NCBI GenBank assembly: GCA_030373045.1
Contig: JAUCPW010000004.1
Location: 83,981-147,980, forward strand
DNA: 64,000 nucleotides
Source: Candidatus Fermentibacter sp.
Lineage (GTDB): Bacteria; Fermentibacterota; Fermentibacteria; Fermentibacterales; Fermentibacteraceae
Direction: 5' to 3'
Part shown: one piece after another, positions 57,240-64,000 of the stretch
Layout of the letters: each line of letters begins with the position of its first letter
How positions within the stretch are numbered: the stretch's first letter is position 1
The notes under the pieces: generated by a model
Databases searched by the model: none
What the model was told of the DNA's origin: nothing
Seen by the model: only the letters and a program-made list of their open reading frames with translations
Translations under genes and position numbers: made by a program

Positions 57240-58673
57240 ATGTCAGGATTCGAGGACAGGATCGACGGTCTCTTCGACCGCATCGAGAGGAACAACGACT
57301 GGCGGCAGAGGCGCTGCCTGAACCTCATCCCGTCGGAGAACACGCCCAGCCCCATAGTGAAGATCTGCGAGATGTGCGATCCCGCCGGGCGATATGCCGA
57401 GCACAGGTCCATGAAGAGCCGCGAGGTATACTTCTACCAGGGCACGGATTTCATCAGGGATGTCGAGATCGAGGCCCAGGAGGCTCTCTGCGGGTACTTC
57501 GGGGCCACCGAGACCGAGCTGAGGCCCATCAGCGGCCAGATGGCCAACGAGATCGTGTTCAAGGCGGTCACGAGGTTCGTCAACAGGGACTCCGCCCCCG
57601 GCGTGTTCAGGAAGCTGCGCGCAGTGATGAACAACGACCTCGGCAAGGGCGGGCACCTCTCGAGCCAGCCCATGGGCGCGCTGTTCAACTTCGTCGACAT
57701 CGATCCCGCCACGGGCGAGGAGAACTGCGTCAACTTCCCCGTCCGCTCCGACAACATGTACAGGATCGACACCGACAGGCTCGCCGGCCTGATAGGCGAC
57801 AGGAAGCCCGAACTGATCGTATTCGGCAAGAGCATGTTCCTGTACCCGGAACCGGTCAGCCTCGTTGCGGAGATCGTCAGGGACATGCAGCCCCGGCCCG
57901 TGATCATGTACGACATGGCCCACGTGCTCGGCCTCTACGGAGCATTCCAGGCCCCCCTCGCCGAAGGTGCCGACCTGGTGACGGGTTCGACCCACAAGAC
58001 ATTCTTCGGCCCCCAGCGCGGCGTCATCGCGAGCAGGATGGACAAGTCGAGCCCCCTGCGCAAGCTCTGGCTCGACATCCGCAGCAGGGCGTTCCCCGGC
58101 AGCACCAGCAACCACCATCTGGCCACGCTTGTCGGCCTGCTGGTCGCGACCCACGAGATGAACGAGTTCAAGGAGGAATACCAGACCAGGGTGCTCTCGA
58201 ACGCCAGGGCGTTCGCCAGGCATCTGGCCGACAACGGGTTGAGGGTCGAGGGCGATCCCTCCGACGGCTACACCATGACCCACCAGGTCGTACTGCGCGT
58301 GAGCGAGTTCGGAGACGGGGCCGACATCGCCAGGAGGCTCGAGGAGAACGGCATCATAGTCAACTACCAGGCCCTCCCGGACGACGAGACGTTCCTCGTA
58401 TCCAGCGGCCTCCGCACGGGCGTCTCCGAGATGACCCGGTTCGGCATGGACGAGGACGACTTCGGCCCGGTCGCGTCGATGATGGCGCGCTGCATAAGGG
58501 ACAAGGCCGACGTGTCGAAGGAGGTCGAGGCCTACAGGAGCCGCTTCACCACCATGAGGTACACGCTGCCCCTGCAGAAGTCCCTCGCGCTGGCCGCGCG
58601 CGCCCTGCGCTCGTCCTTCCCCACGGACGACTACTCCCGAATGCTGTCCGACAACCTGGCGTCGCTGCTCTAG
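57240..58673 (+). CDS. glyA: Serine hydroxymethyltransferase-like PLP enzyme
   Basis: 477 residues from ATG 57240, with AGGAAGGA seven bases before; an ATG at 57201 is in frame but less well placed. SHMT-like marks: NLIPSENTPSP, RYAEHRSMKSREVYFYQGTD, GKGGHLSSQPMG, DMAH (Asp225, His228), and the PLP lysine in TGSTHKTFFGPQRG (Lys253). Longer than E. coli GlyA (417) and divergent in several loops, so a related activity is possible. It would interconvert serine and glycine with tetrahydrofolate. A TATTAT box at 57171 is the only promoter hint. Confidence 0.85.
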   Translation: MSGFEDRIDGLFDRIERNNDWRQRRCLNLIPSENTPSPIVKICEMCDPAGRYAEHRSMKSREVYFYQGTDFIRDVEIEAQEALCGYFGATETELRPISGQMANEIVFKAVTRFVNRDSAPGVFRKLRAVMNNDLGKGGHLSSQPMGALFNFVDIDPATGEENCVNFPVRSDNMYRIDTDRLAGLIGDRKPELIVFGKSMFLYPEPVSLVAEIVRDMQPRPVIMYDMAHVLGLYGAFQAPLAEGADLVTGSTHKTFFGPQRGVIASRMDKSSPLRKLWLDIRSRAFPGSTSNHHLATLVGLLVATHEMNEFKEEYQTRVLSNARAFARHLADNGLRVEGDPSDGYTMTHQVVLRVSEFGDGADIARRLEENGIIVNYQALPDDETFLVSSGLRTGVSEMTRFGMDEDDFGPVASMMARCIRDKADVSKEVEAYRSRFTTMRYTLPLQKSLALAARALRSSFPTDDYSRMLSDNLASLL

Positions 58674-58689
58674 CGAAGAATCATGCCAA

Positions 58690-58715
58690 GGGCCCCCGGC
58701 ACCGGCCGGGGGCCC
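58690..58715 (+). terminator. Intrinsic terminator after glyA
   Basis: GGGCCCCCGGC/GCCGGGGGCCC, 11-bp stem with loop ACCG, followed by GTTTCCATTTCC. It lies 17 bases after the glyA stop and could also serve the convergent methyltransferase. Confidence 0.75.
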
Positions 58716-58746
58716 GTTTCCATTTCCGCGAATCCGTGTTCCGCCC

Positions 58747-59559
58747 CTAGGCGGGGCCTCTCCCGGTCCTGTGCGCGACCACAGTGAACAGGCGCAGCCT
58801 GCGGCCCCTGTAGGTCTGACGGTGGTACGTCACCTCGGCGTTGCCGAATCCCAGCACTCCCAGCATTCTTGCGACGATCTCGGGATGGAGCTTCCACCAG
58901 GTGTCGGTCGGGCGCCGTGTTTCCCCGTCTGGTGCGAATCCCATCGAGGGCTGTCTCAGGATTGCGGGGACGAGCCGCCGCAGGCCGCTCTTCGGGAGGA
59001 GATCCGACCGCGGCAGCATGTCCGTCACGATTGCGGTCCCGGCCGTGTGCGAGAGGCACTTCTGCATCGCGAGGAACGGATCCCTGAGGTGGAGCAGGAT
59101 GCTGCCCAGCAGGCAGACGTCGAAGGTGCCGATATCATCCGGCACCTCGTAGACATGGCCGTGGACAAGGCGGACGCGTGAGTCGAAGAGCCTGTGGCCG
59201 AGCCAGAACGAGTTGTTGATGCGCCTCATCTGCGCCCGCATCTCGGCCTTCTCGATGGAGGCGTCGCGCCCGGCGTAGGGGATGACGTCCCACTCCTGCT
59301 CCTCCGACAGGTCGTAGGCCGTCACCAGGGCGCCGCGCTTCTCCATCTCGAACGTGAGGAAGCCGCTGGCCGGGCCAGGTTCGAACACCGACACGCCCTG
59401 GAAGTCGACATGTCCCAGATAGTCGTCGACGCCACCGCGCAGGTCCCACGGGCCCTCCACGGTGCCCAGACCGGGAAGGTCCACGGTGTGATAGAAGCAG
59501 CAGTCGTCGAGGCTCTCGACATGTCTCGGAGCCGCGAATCCCACGAATCGACCGGACAT
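58747..59559 (-). CDS. SAM-dependent methyltransferase, CmoB/DUF1698-like
   Basis: 270 residues with GGAGGGACGAG before ATG 59559. The N-terminus CCFYHTVDLPGLGTVEGPWDLR recalls the DUF1698 (CmoB-like) family. Motif I is changed: VFEPGPASGFLTFEMEKRGA instead of a GxGxG loop, with the FEMEKRGALVTAYDL strand well conserved. Then DVCLLGSILLHLRDPFLAM. CmoB itself acts on tRNA wobble uridine, but relatives modify other molecules, so the substrate is unknown. Confidence 0.75.
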   Translation of the reverse strand: MSGRFVGFAAPRHVESLDDCCFYHTVDLPGLGTVEGPWDLRGGVDDYLGHVDFQGVSVFEPGPASGFLTFEMEKRGALVTAYDLSEEQEWDVIPYAGRDASIEKAEMRAQMRRINNSFWLGHRLFDSRVRLVHGHVYEVPDDIGTFDVCLLGSILLHLRDPFLAMQKCLSHTAGTAIVTDMLPRSDLLPKSGLRRLVPAILRQPSMGFAPDGETRRPTDTWWKLHPEIVARMLGVLGFGNAEVTYHRQTYRGRRLRLFTVVAHRTGRGPA

Positions 59560-59586
59560 CTCGTCCCTCCGCGCTGTTGAGTGGTG

Positions 59587-59615
59587 TTTATAGGCCCCCC
59601 ACCCCCTCCCCGCAA
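59587..59615 (-). promoter_or_regulatory. Sigma-70-type promoter of the CmoB-like gene
   Basis: Minus-strand TTGCGG, 17-base spacer, TATAAA; about 27 bases before the ATG. Confidence 0.45.
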
Positions 59616-59621
59616 CACCTT

Positions 59622-59649
59622 CCCATCAGACCGCTCCCATCAGACCGCT
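59622..59649. repeat. Tandem 14-base repeat, two copies
   Basis: CCCATCAGACCGCT occurs twice, back to back and without mismatch, just upstream of the CmoB-like gene's promoter. Confidence 0.8.
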
Positions 59650-59873
59650 GGAAAACCGTTCCCATCCTTCGCCGAACCGCCTCGAAAACTCCGATATGAT
59701 GCGTTTGCTTTTATTTGCATGCTATACTATTAACGTTATGTTCGGGCAAACCGGAATCATGCCCGGCTGTTGGAATAAATCATGTGTGATCACCGGAACA
59801 CATGCCCGATGCCCGCTATTTGAACTCCACATGCATTATGCGCTGCTTGTGCTTTTCAGGCGTATTCGGGAAC

Positions 59874-59885
59874 GAAAGTCAAAGG
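59874..59885 (+). repeat. Shared 12-base motif, copy B
   Basis: GAAAGTCAAAGG, identical to 31985-31996; followed 5 bases later by CTGGAGG and then by the rpsD hairpin. Confidence 0.5.
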
Positions 59886-59905
59886 CGATCTGGAGGGAAA
59901 TGGAA

Positions 59906-59927
59906 AGGGCGCCGCTCGCGCGGCGCC
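59906..59927 (-). terminator. Terminator hairpin of rpsD
   Basis: GGGCGCCGC/GCGGCGCCC, 9-bp stem with a 4-base loop, followed on the minus strand by TTTCCATTTCCC. It lies 20 bases after the rpsD stop. Confidence 0.75.
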
Positions 59928-59946
59928 CTGAGGTATGGATCGGGCT

Positions 59947-60561
59947 CTACTTGGAGTAGAACTCCACGACCATGCGCTCCTGGACCTCGAGAGTGATGTC
60001 CTCGCGCGCCGGCAGGCTCTTCATCGAAGCCTTGCGGGACTTGGGGTCGACCTCCAGGTAGGCGGGCACGCCGATGCCGCGGCCCTGCGTGATGTTGTCG
60101 ACGATGACCTTGAGATCCCTGCTCGACTCCTTCAGGGAGATGATGTCGCCCACGCCGACCTGGTAGGAGGCGATGTCCACCTTGTGGCCGTTGACGGTGA
60201 TGTGCCCGTGGGACACGAGCTGGCGCGCCGCCGGGATGGTGCTGGCGAAGCCCGATCTCGCCACTACGTTGTCGAGCCTGCGCTCCACGAGCTGGAGGAG
60301 GTTCACGCCGGTTTCTCCCGGGAGGCTCGCGGCCTTCTGGAAATACGCCTCGAGCTGCTTCTCGGACAGGCCGTAGTTGTAGCGGATCTTCTGCTTCTCG
60401 GAGAGCTGCATCCTGTAGACCGACACCCTGCGGCGGCGGTGCTGCCCGCCGGCCTCTCCCGGAGGGGAGGTGCGCTTCCTGGCGGCCTTGTGGGTGAGCC
60501 CCGGCAGCATCACGCCGAGAGACCTCACCTTTCTGAGCCTGGGACCTCTGTAAGTCGACAC
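59947..60561 (-). CDS. rpsD: Ribosomal protein S4
   Basis: 204 residues from GTG 60561 with GGAGG eight bases before; the length fits S4. STYRGPRLRKVRSLG at the N-terminus, the S4 domain RRLDNVVARSGFASTIPAARQL followed by VSHGHITVNGHKV, and the C-terminal MVVEFYSK. The N-terminal zinc cysteines of some S4 proteins are absent. It stands alone rather than in the alpha operon, with its own promoter and terminator. Binds 16S rRNA early in 30S assembly and in many bacteria represses its own mRNA. Confidence 0.95.
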   Translation of the reverse strand: MSTYRGPRLRKVRSLGVMLPGLTHKAARKRTSPPGEAGGQHRRRRVSVYRMQLSEKQKIRYNYGLSEKQLEAYFQKAASLPGETGVNLLQLVERRLDNVVARSGFASTIPAARQLVSHGHITVNGHKVDIASYQVGVGDIISLKESSRDLKVIVDNITQGRGIGVPAYLEVDPKSRKASMKSLPAREDITLEVQERMVVEFYSK

Positions 60562-60575
60562 TAATCTGACCTCCG

Positions 60576-60592
60576 GGCCGCCCGTGGCGGCC
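60576..60592 (-). promoter_or_regulatory. Hairpin in the rpsD leader
   Basis: GGCCGCC/GGCGGCC, 7 GC pairs with a 3-base loop, ending one base before the GGAGG ribosome site. It could limit translation or be part of an S4-binding structure. Confidence 0.45.
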
Positions 60593-60635
60593 TTGCTGCT
60601 GGATATCAAACCGAACTGCCGCAAAAAGCTCGGAA

Positions 60636-60664
60636 AATCTAGCCCTGCGGTGGGGCTCCGTCAA
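60636..60664 (-). promoter_or_regulatory. Sigma-70-type promoter of rpsD
   Basis: Minus-strand TTGACG (5 of 6), 17-base spacer, TAGATT. It gives a leader of about 68 bases. Confidence 0.5.
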
Positions 60665-60667
60665 GAA

Positions 60668-60692
60668 GAGGGCCGGCCCGGGGCCGGCCCTC
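60668..60692 (-). terminator. Intrinsic terminator of the C25 peptidase gene
   Basis: A 12-bp inverted repeat GAGGGCCGGCCC/GGGCCGGCCCTC, followed on the minus strand by TTCTTG. It starts 15 bases after the stop. Confidence 0.75.
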
Positions 60693-60707
60693 GTCAGTCG
60701 AGCTCTT

Positions 60708-62954
60708 CTACCTGAGCAGCACGCAGGTGCGGGATGTGGAGCCCGCGGCTGTGCGGAGGCGGATCATGTAGATGCCGTCGGCGAGAGGCCTGCCGTCGGC
60801 ACCGTCACCGGCCCACGTCACTTCGTGGGATCCGGCGGCGACTTCGCCGGAGGTGATGGTGTCGACCAGCCGGCCGGCCATGTCGAACACGTCCAGGCTC
60901 GCGAAACCGGGTTCGGACACGCTGAACTGGATCGACGTGGCTGCCGAGAACGGGTTGGGTGCAGGCGAGCCGAGGCAAAGGGAGCCAACCGCCCCCTCGC
61001 CGCCCTCGATGCCCGTGCCCGGGTTGGCCGAACCGCGGTAGGGCTCTGCATTGTGGTAGGTCGCCGTGACGGTCGCCCACTCGGTGGAGGACGGGAGGGA
61101 CGGGATGGTGAGCGTCACGACGCCGGAGGCGTTGGTGAGCCCGCCGTCGAGATAGACCGAGTCCTGCACGACTCCGACAAGGGCGCCTTCGACGGGTGAA
61201 CCGCCGCTCGTCACGGTCACCGTGAAGCTGCCCTGCGATATCGCGGAGGGATGGTCGGCCGTGAGGGCCGGCAGGGGCGAGGTGGTGCAGAAGATGTCAA
61301 GCTCGGGGCATCCGAAGATCATGTGCATGTTGTTGTTGGATGATGCGCCGCTGAAGCCGTAGAACTGCTCGACCTTGAGCTTGCCGTAGTCGACAGCGTC
61401 ACCCGTGTGCCAGATGTCCTCTTCGAAGTACCCGCGGAAGGTGTACTCTGCAAGGGAGTCGGTCTGGCCTACAGGGCTGTTCACCGTGGCCGCCATTATG
61501 CCTATCGCGCCCTTGGGGGACTCGACGGTGCCCTCGTTCATCCAGGCCTCGGCGAAGCAGTAGCCGTCGTCGAAGGCGCCGTTCTGGCAGGCGATGGAGT
61601 TGATCCAGGGAAGCATCCTGCCGTTGGACAGGGCCGCGACGTTCGAGTTGCTGAAGCCGGATGTCCCCCATGCCGTCATCGATCCGTGGCCGATGTAGCT
61701 GATCAGGGAGCGGCCGTCGTTGATGCTGGCCGAGATCGCGGCCACGGTAGGCGTCATGCCTCCCTCGTCGCAGTAGTAGTCGACCGTCATGCCGGCCGCC
61801 ATGAAGATCTCGGTGTACTCCCAGCTGTGGGCCGGATCCTCGAAGTCGGTGGAACCGATGCTCACCGCATTCTGGAACCAGCTCTCGGCAGGCATGTAGG
61901 GGTCGTACTCGTAGTTGAAGATCTTCCAGGTCTGGTAGGCCAGGTCGTCGGTGTCCTCGTTGGAGAGCCTGCCGACATGGATCGACGGAACCGAGGTGGC
62001 GGTACCGATGACGCCGTACTGGTTGTCCTGGGCCATGCCGCCCGAGAGCGGCGTCGGCACCACGTTGTGGTTGCCGCAGATGAGGATGTACAGGGGCGGG
62101 TTGGACCAGGTGTTGAACGCGTTCTCGATCCAGGCGTCGATGGCGGAGGATGTGGCGCCGATCGTCGGGACGACTCCGTACACGACCTCGTAGCCCTTCT
62201 CCATCTTCCAGTCGATGAGGTCCTGGCAGAGTGCTATGCTCTCCTCCGACCCGATCACGAGGTAGCAGCCGTCGACCGTATTCTGCCCGGCGGGCTCGAA
62301 ACCGAGCACCTCCTCGTAGAAAGGCAGATATGCGGGCGTTATGCCCGTGGCCGCGCGCACGAGCTCGTTCTCGCCCTGGCCGCCGGTTGGGACGAGGCGG
62401 GCGGTGACGCTCGTGGTGATGATGGTTTCACCGGTGACGGGGTTGTAGCGCACGGGATTGAACCGCACCCAGGCGACCCTGAGGTCTCGCAGGATCTGGA
62501 TCGATTCGAGCGTGGCCGCTTCGCCCGGGAAGAAGCCGGAGTTGCCGTAGACGGCTTCATCCTGGCGGTAGGGCGGCGTATCGCCGTTCCTGGAGGGGGA
62601 TTCCTGGAAGGCCGCCACGTCGTACGAACCCAGGACGGAAGTCTCCTCGGAGACTATCTCGAGCCTGTAGTCGCCGGTGTTGTCGACCAGGACCATGCTG
62701 CGCACCGCAGGGAGGTCGGGGGCGCCCAGCTGCCCCACGAAACCCCATCCGGGTATCCTGATGACGCTGGCCGGCCCGAAGCCGTCGACGAACGCATCCT
62801 CGCGGGTGAGGGCGGGGAGGTTGAACTCGATCAGCGTCTCGGCGCCGTCTCGGCCGAGGAAGACCGCCGGATCGACTTCGCCGGGAGCCCTGTACAGGAC
62901 GTCCGCGTATGCAAGCGATGCTACCAGGAACAGCAATATCACAATCCTTGCCAC
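60708..62954 (-). CDS. Secreted C25 (gingipain-like) cysteine peptidase with C-terminal sorting-type domain
   Basis: 748 residues from GTG 62954 with GGGAGG five bases before. Signal peptide ARIVILLFLVASLAYA, then an N-terminal prodomain-like beta region, then the C25 catalytic domain (about 225-560): His423 in SYIGHGSMTAWG and Cys456 in NSIACQNGAF, the gingipain dyad. An Ig-like domain (about 565-650) follows. The end (about 660-748) begins GSPAPNPFSAATSIQFSVSE and finishes as a FlgD/T9SS type A-like domain (LDVFDMAGRLVDTI ... GIYMIRL). This architecture fits export through a SprA-type channel; a SprA-like gene is present at 23578. Confidence 0.9.
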   Translation of the reverse strand: MARIVILLFLVASLAYADVLYRAPGEVDPAVFLGRDGAETLIEFNLPALTREDAFVDGFGPASVIRIPGWGFVGQLGAPDLPAVRSMVLVDNTGDYRLEIVSEETSVLGSYDVAAFQESPSRNGDTPPYRQDEAVYGNSGFFPGEAATLESIQILRDLRVAWVRFNPVRYNPVTGETIITTSVTARLVPTGGQGENELVRAATGITPAYLPFYEEVLGFEPAGQNTVDGCYLVIGSEESIALCQDLIDWKMEKGYEVVYGVVPTIGATSSAIDAWIENAFNTWSNPPLYILICGNHNVVPTPLSGGMAQDNQYGVIGTATSVPSIHVGRLSNEDTDDLAYQTWKIFNYEYDPYMPAESWFQNAVSIGSTDFEDPAHSWEYTEIFMAAGMTVDYYCDEGGMTPTVAAISASINDGRSLISYIGHGSMTAWGTSGFSNSNVAALSNGRMLPWINSIACQNGAFDDGYCFAEAWMNEGTVESPKGAIGIMAATVNSPVGQTDSLAEYTFRGYFEEDIWHTGDAVDYGKLKVEQFYGFSGASSNNNMHMIFGCPELDIFCTTSPLPALTADHPSAISQGSFTVTVTSGGSPVEGALVGVVQDSVYLDGGLTNASGVVTLTIPSLPSSTEWATVTATYHNAEPYRGSANPGTGIEGGEGAVGSLCLGSPAPNPFSAATSIQFSVSEPGFASLDVFDMAGRLVDTITSGEVAAGSHEVTWAGDGADGRPLADGIYMIRLRTAAGSTSRTCVLLR

Positions 62955-62997
62955 CTCGTCCTCCCTTGGCGCAATGGTTGATCTCTCTGGTAGGATA

Positions 62998-63029
62998 ATG
63001 CCCGTGGTTTTATAGAGTTCCACGGGTAT
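62998..63029. repeat. Inverted repeat over the C25 promoter -10
   Basis: ATGCCCGTGG pairs with CCACGGGTAT (10 pairs, one G-U), with a 12-base loop that holds the -10 box. GTAG lies just before it at 62990-62993, reminiscent of REP elements. Could be an operator. Confidence 0.5.
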
Positions 63030-63037
63030 CGGGTCAA
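63009..63037 (-). promoter_or_regulatory. Sigma-70-type promoter of the C25 peptidase gene
   Basis: Minus-strand TTGACC (5 of 6), 17-base spacer, TATAAA (5 of 6); transcription would start near 63002, about 48 bases before the GTG. The best sigma-70 match seen in the window. Confidence 0.6.
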
Positions 63038-63104
63038 TGTCGTGCGCATGGCCGGGGAGTTGTCCCCGGGCCCGCGCGCCGGGATATTCCGGGCGGAGGG
63101 AGCG

Positions 63105-63902
63105 ATGCCGAGAACTGCGAGGATCTGCATCGGGAACGCCTTCTACCTGGTCTCCACGAGGGCCGGCGGGGGGCTCCTGCTGTTCAGGGACGCCCCTGAC
63201 TACTCGGCCTTTGTCGCACTCGTACCGCCCCTGCTGGCGGGAACCGGCCTCGATCTCCGGGCCTGGTGCCTCCTTCCCGGATCGGCCACCCTCCTCCTCC
63301 ACGGTGAAGGCGAGGAGATGAAGAGATTCACGAGACTCCTCCTCGGCAGGTACTCGAGGGTCAGGACCGACGTACGGGGTTCCGGCACGGGCCTGTACGG
63401 AGGCGGCAGGTACTCGAGCAGGGCCTTCGACGACGAGTCCCGGGCCCCTTCGGTCATCCGGTACGTCCATTCCCTGCCGTCGCGCGAGGGGATCGTGCTG
63501 TTCCCCGAGGCCTGGGAGTGGTCGAGCCTGAGAAGGAGCATCGGAGCGGGAGGGCGCTCGGCAGGCCGTTCCGGCATGGCCGGGCACCCCGTGCTCCCGC
63601 CCGATCCCGGCGAACCGGAACCCGACTGGAGGGAGTTCGAGATCAGGCGCCCGCCCGAACCGGCTGTTCCGTCCGAGAGGCTGTTGCCGGCCGATCCCGC
63701 GGCAGTGCTGGCCAGGGAGTACGGGGTGCACCGCGCCAGGCTCGTCAACCCCAGGGGGCGGGCGCAGCAGGCGCTCAGGCACGAGGCCTTCAGGGAATGC
63801 CGAAGGAGATGGGGCATGAACTACTCGGAGGTGGCCAGGGCCTTCGGCGTCACGCCTTCGGCGGTGATCTGCGCCCTGAGGAGGATGGAGGGCGGGAGCT
63901 GA
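63105..63902 (+). CDS. RAYT/Y1-transposase-derived protein, HUH motif lost, with C-terminal HTH
   Basis: 265 residues from ATG 63105 with GGCGGAGGGAGC before. The frame follows REP-associated tyrosine transposases: MPRTARICIGNAFYLVSTR, a middle region with RYSSRAFDDES, IRYVHSLPSREGIVLFPEAW and WSSLRRS. The metal-binding MPNHxHLL motif is replaced by LLPGSATLLL, so both His are gone (Ser60, Thr62). The C-terminal 60 residues (MNYSEVARAFGVTPSAVICALRR) resemble a DnaA-C-type helix-turn-helix. Probably a domesticated DNA-binding protein and not an active transposase. Confidence 0.7.
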   Translation: MPRTARICIGNAFYLVSTRAGGGLLLFRDAPDYSAFVALVPPLLAGTGLDLRAWCLLPGSATLLLHGEGEEMKRFTRLLLGRYSRVRTDVRGSGTGLYGGGRYSSRAFDDESRAPSVIRYVHSLPSREGIVLFPEAWEWSSLRRSIGAGGRSAGRSGMAGHPVLPPDPGEPEPDWREFEIRRPPEPAVPSERLLPADPAAVLAREYGVHRARLVNPRGRAQQALRHEAFRECRRRWGMNYSEVARAFGVTPSAVICALRRMEGGS

Positions 63903-63914
63903 ACCCGCCCCGGG

Positions 63915-64000
<86 letters not shown>

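Larger units (their letters stand above)
59560..59946. other. Intergenic island B (387 bases, no convincing gene)
   Basis: Holds the methyltransferase promoter (59587-59615), a tandem 14-base repeat (59622-59649), an AT-rich stretch from about 59690 to 59875 with an extended -10 box TGC-TATACT (59720-59728, rightward), an inverted repeat CATGTGT/ACACATG (59781-59804), the motif GAAAGTCAAAGG (59874-59885), CTGGAGG, and the rpsD terminator (59906-59927). An 87-codon frame at 59696-59959 lacks a ribosome site and is probably not a gene. Confidence 0.5.

Noticed and set aside
59696..59959. 87-codon plus-strand frame in island B
   Set aside because: No Shine-Dalgarno, ends inside rpsD, contains the rpsD terminator, no recognisable similarity.

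Overview
The window looks like a chromosome fragment of an uncultured, GC-rich, diderm (Gram-negative-type) bacterium. Signs of an outer membrane are lipid A genes (lpxA, lpxC/fabZ, lpxD), bamA, skp, lptF/lptG and a Lol transporter. An lpxC-fabZ fusion, a SprA-like giant outer-membrane protein and a gingipain-like C25 peptidase with a C-terminal sorting-type domain point to the Fibrobacteres-Chlorobi-Bacteroidetes (FCB) side of the tree. A lineage such as Candidatus Fermentibacterota or a neighbouring candidate phylum would fit, but this is inference from gene content and not a phylogeny. Genes are densely packed, mostly on the minus strand, with many 1-4 base stop/start overlaps and frequent TTG and GTG starts.

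Layout. 1-9007: a truncated histidine kinase, then a surface-glycan cluster (a GT4 on plus; on minus a GT2, WecD-like acetyltransferase, WecE aminotransferase, three SAM methyltransferases, an ATP-grasp enzyme and a flippase-like membrane protein). 9167-14418: an SGNH-hydrolase-like protein, two large GT-C-like membrane proteins and two type IV prepilins. 14411-23422: pilB1-pilB2-pilT-pilC-pilS-pilR, with a sigma-54-type promoter before the first pilin. 23578-29172: the SprA-like protein, divergent from lptF-lptG (29267-31728). 32090-39422: serC, then a leftward operon of a degenerate M1-peptidase-like lipoprotein, a GH57 enzyme and ligA. 39550-43914: an unknown membrane protein, an OMP-like protein, an ECF sigma/anti-sigma pair and a DUF5683-type protein. 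43925-57018: a long envelope operon read leftward as prfB-lysS-lolC/E-lolD-clpC-bamA-skp-lpxD-lpxC/fabZ-lpxA; prfB carries the classic programmed frameshift. 57240-63902: glyA, a CmoB-like methyltransferase, rpsD, the C25 peptidase and a transposase-derived RAYT-like protein. The last 82 bases are pure G, probably a sequencing artefact.

How the parts fit: most genes build or decorate the cell surface (lipid A synthesis and transport, beta-barrel and lipoprotein assembly, glycan synthesis, type IV pili, a type IX-like export route). The least expected items are the SprA/C25 pair, a pseudo-peptidase of the M1 fold, a RAYT-like protein that lost its HUH motif, and two AT-rich intergenic islands (31729-32089 and 59560-59946) that share a 12-base motif and a similar architecture. 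No rRNA, convincing tRNA, CRISPR array, prophage or complete insertion sequence was seen.
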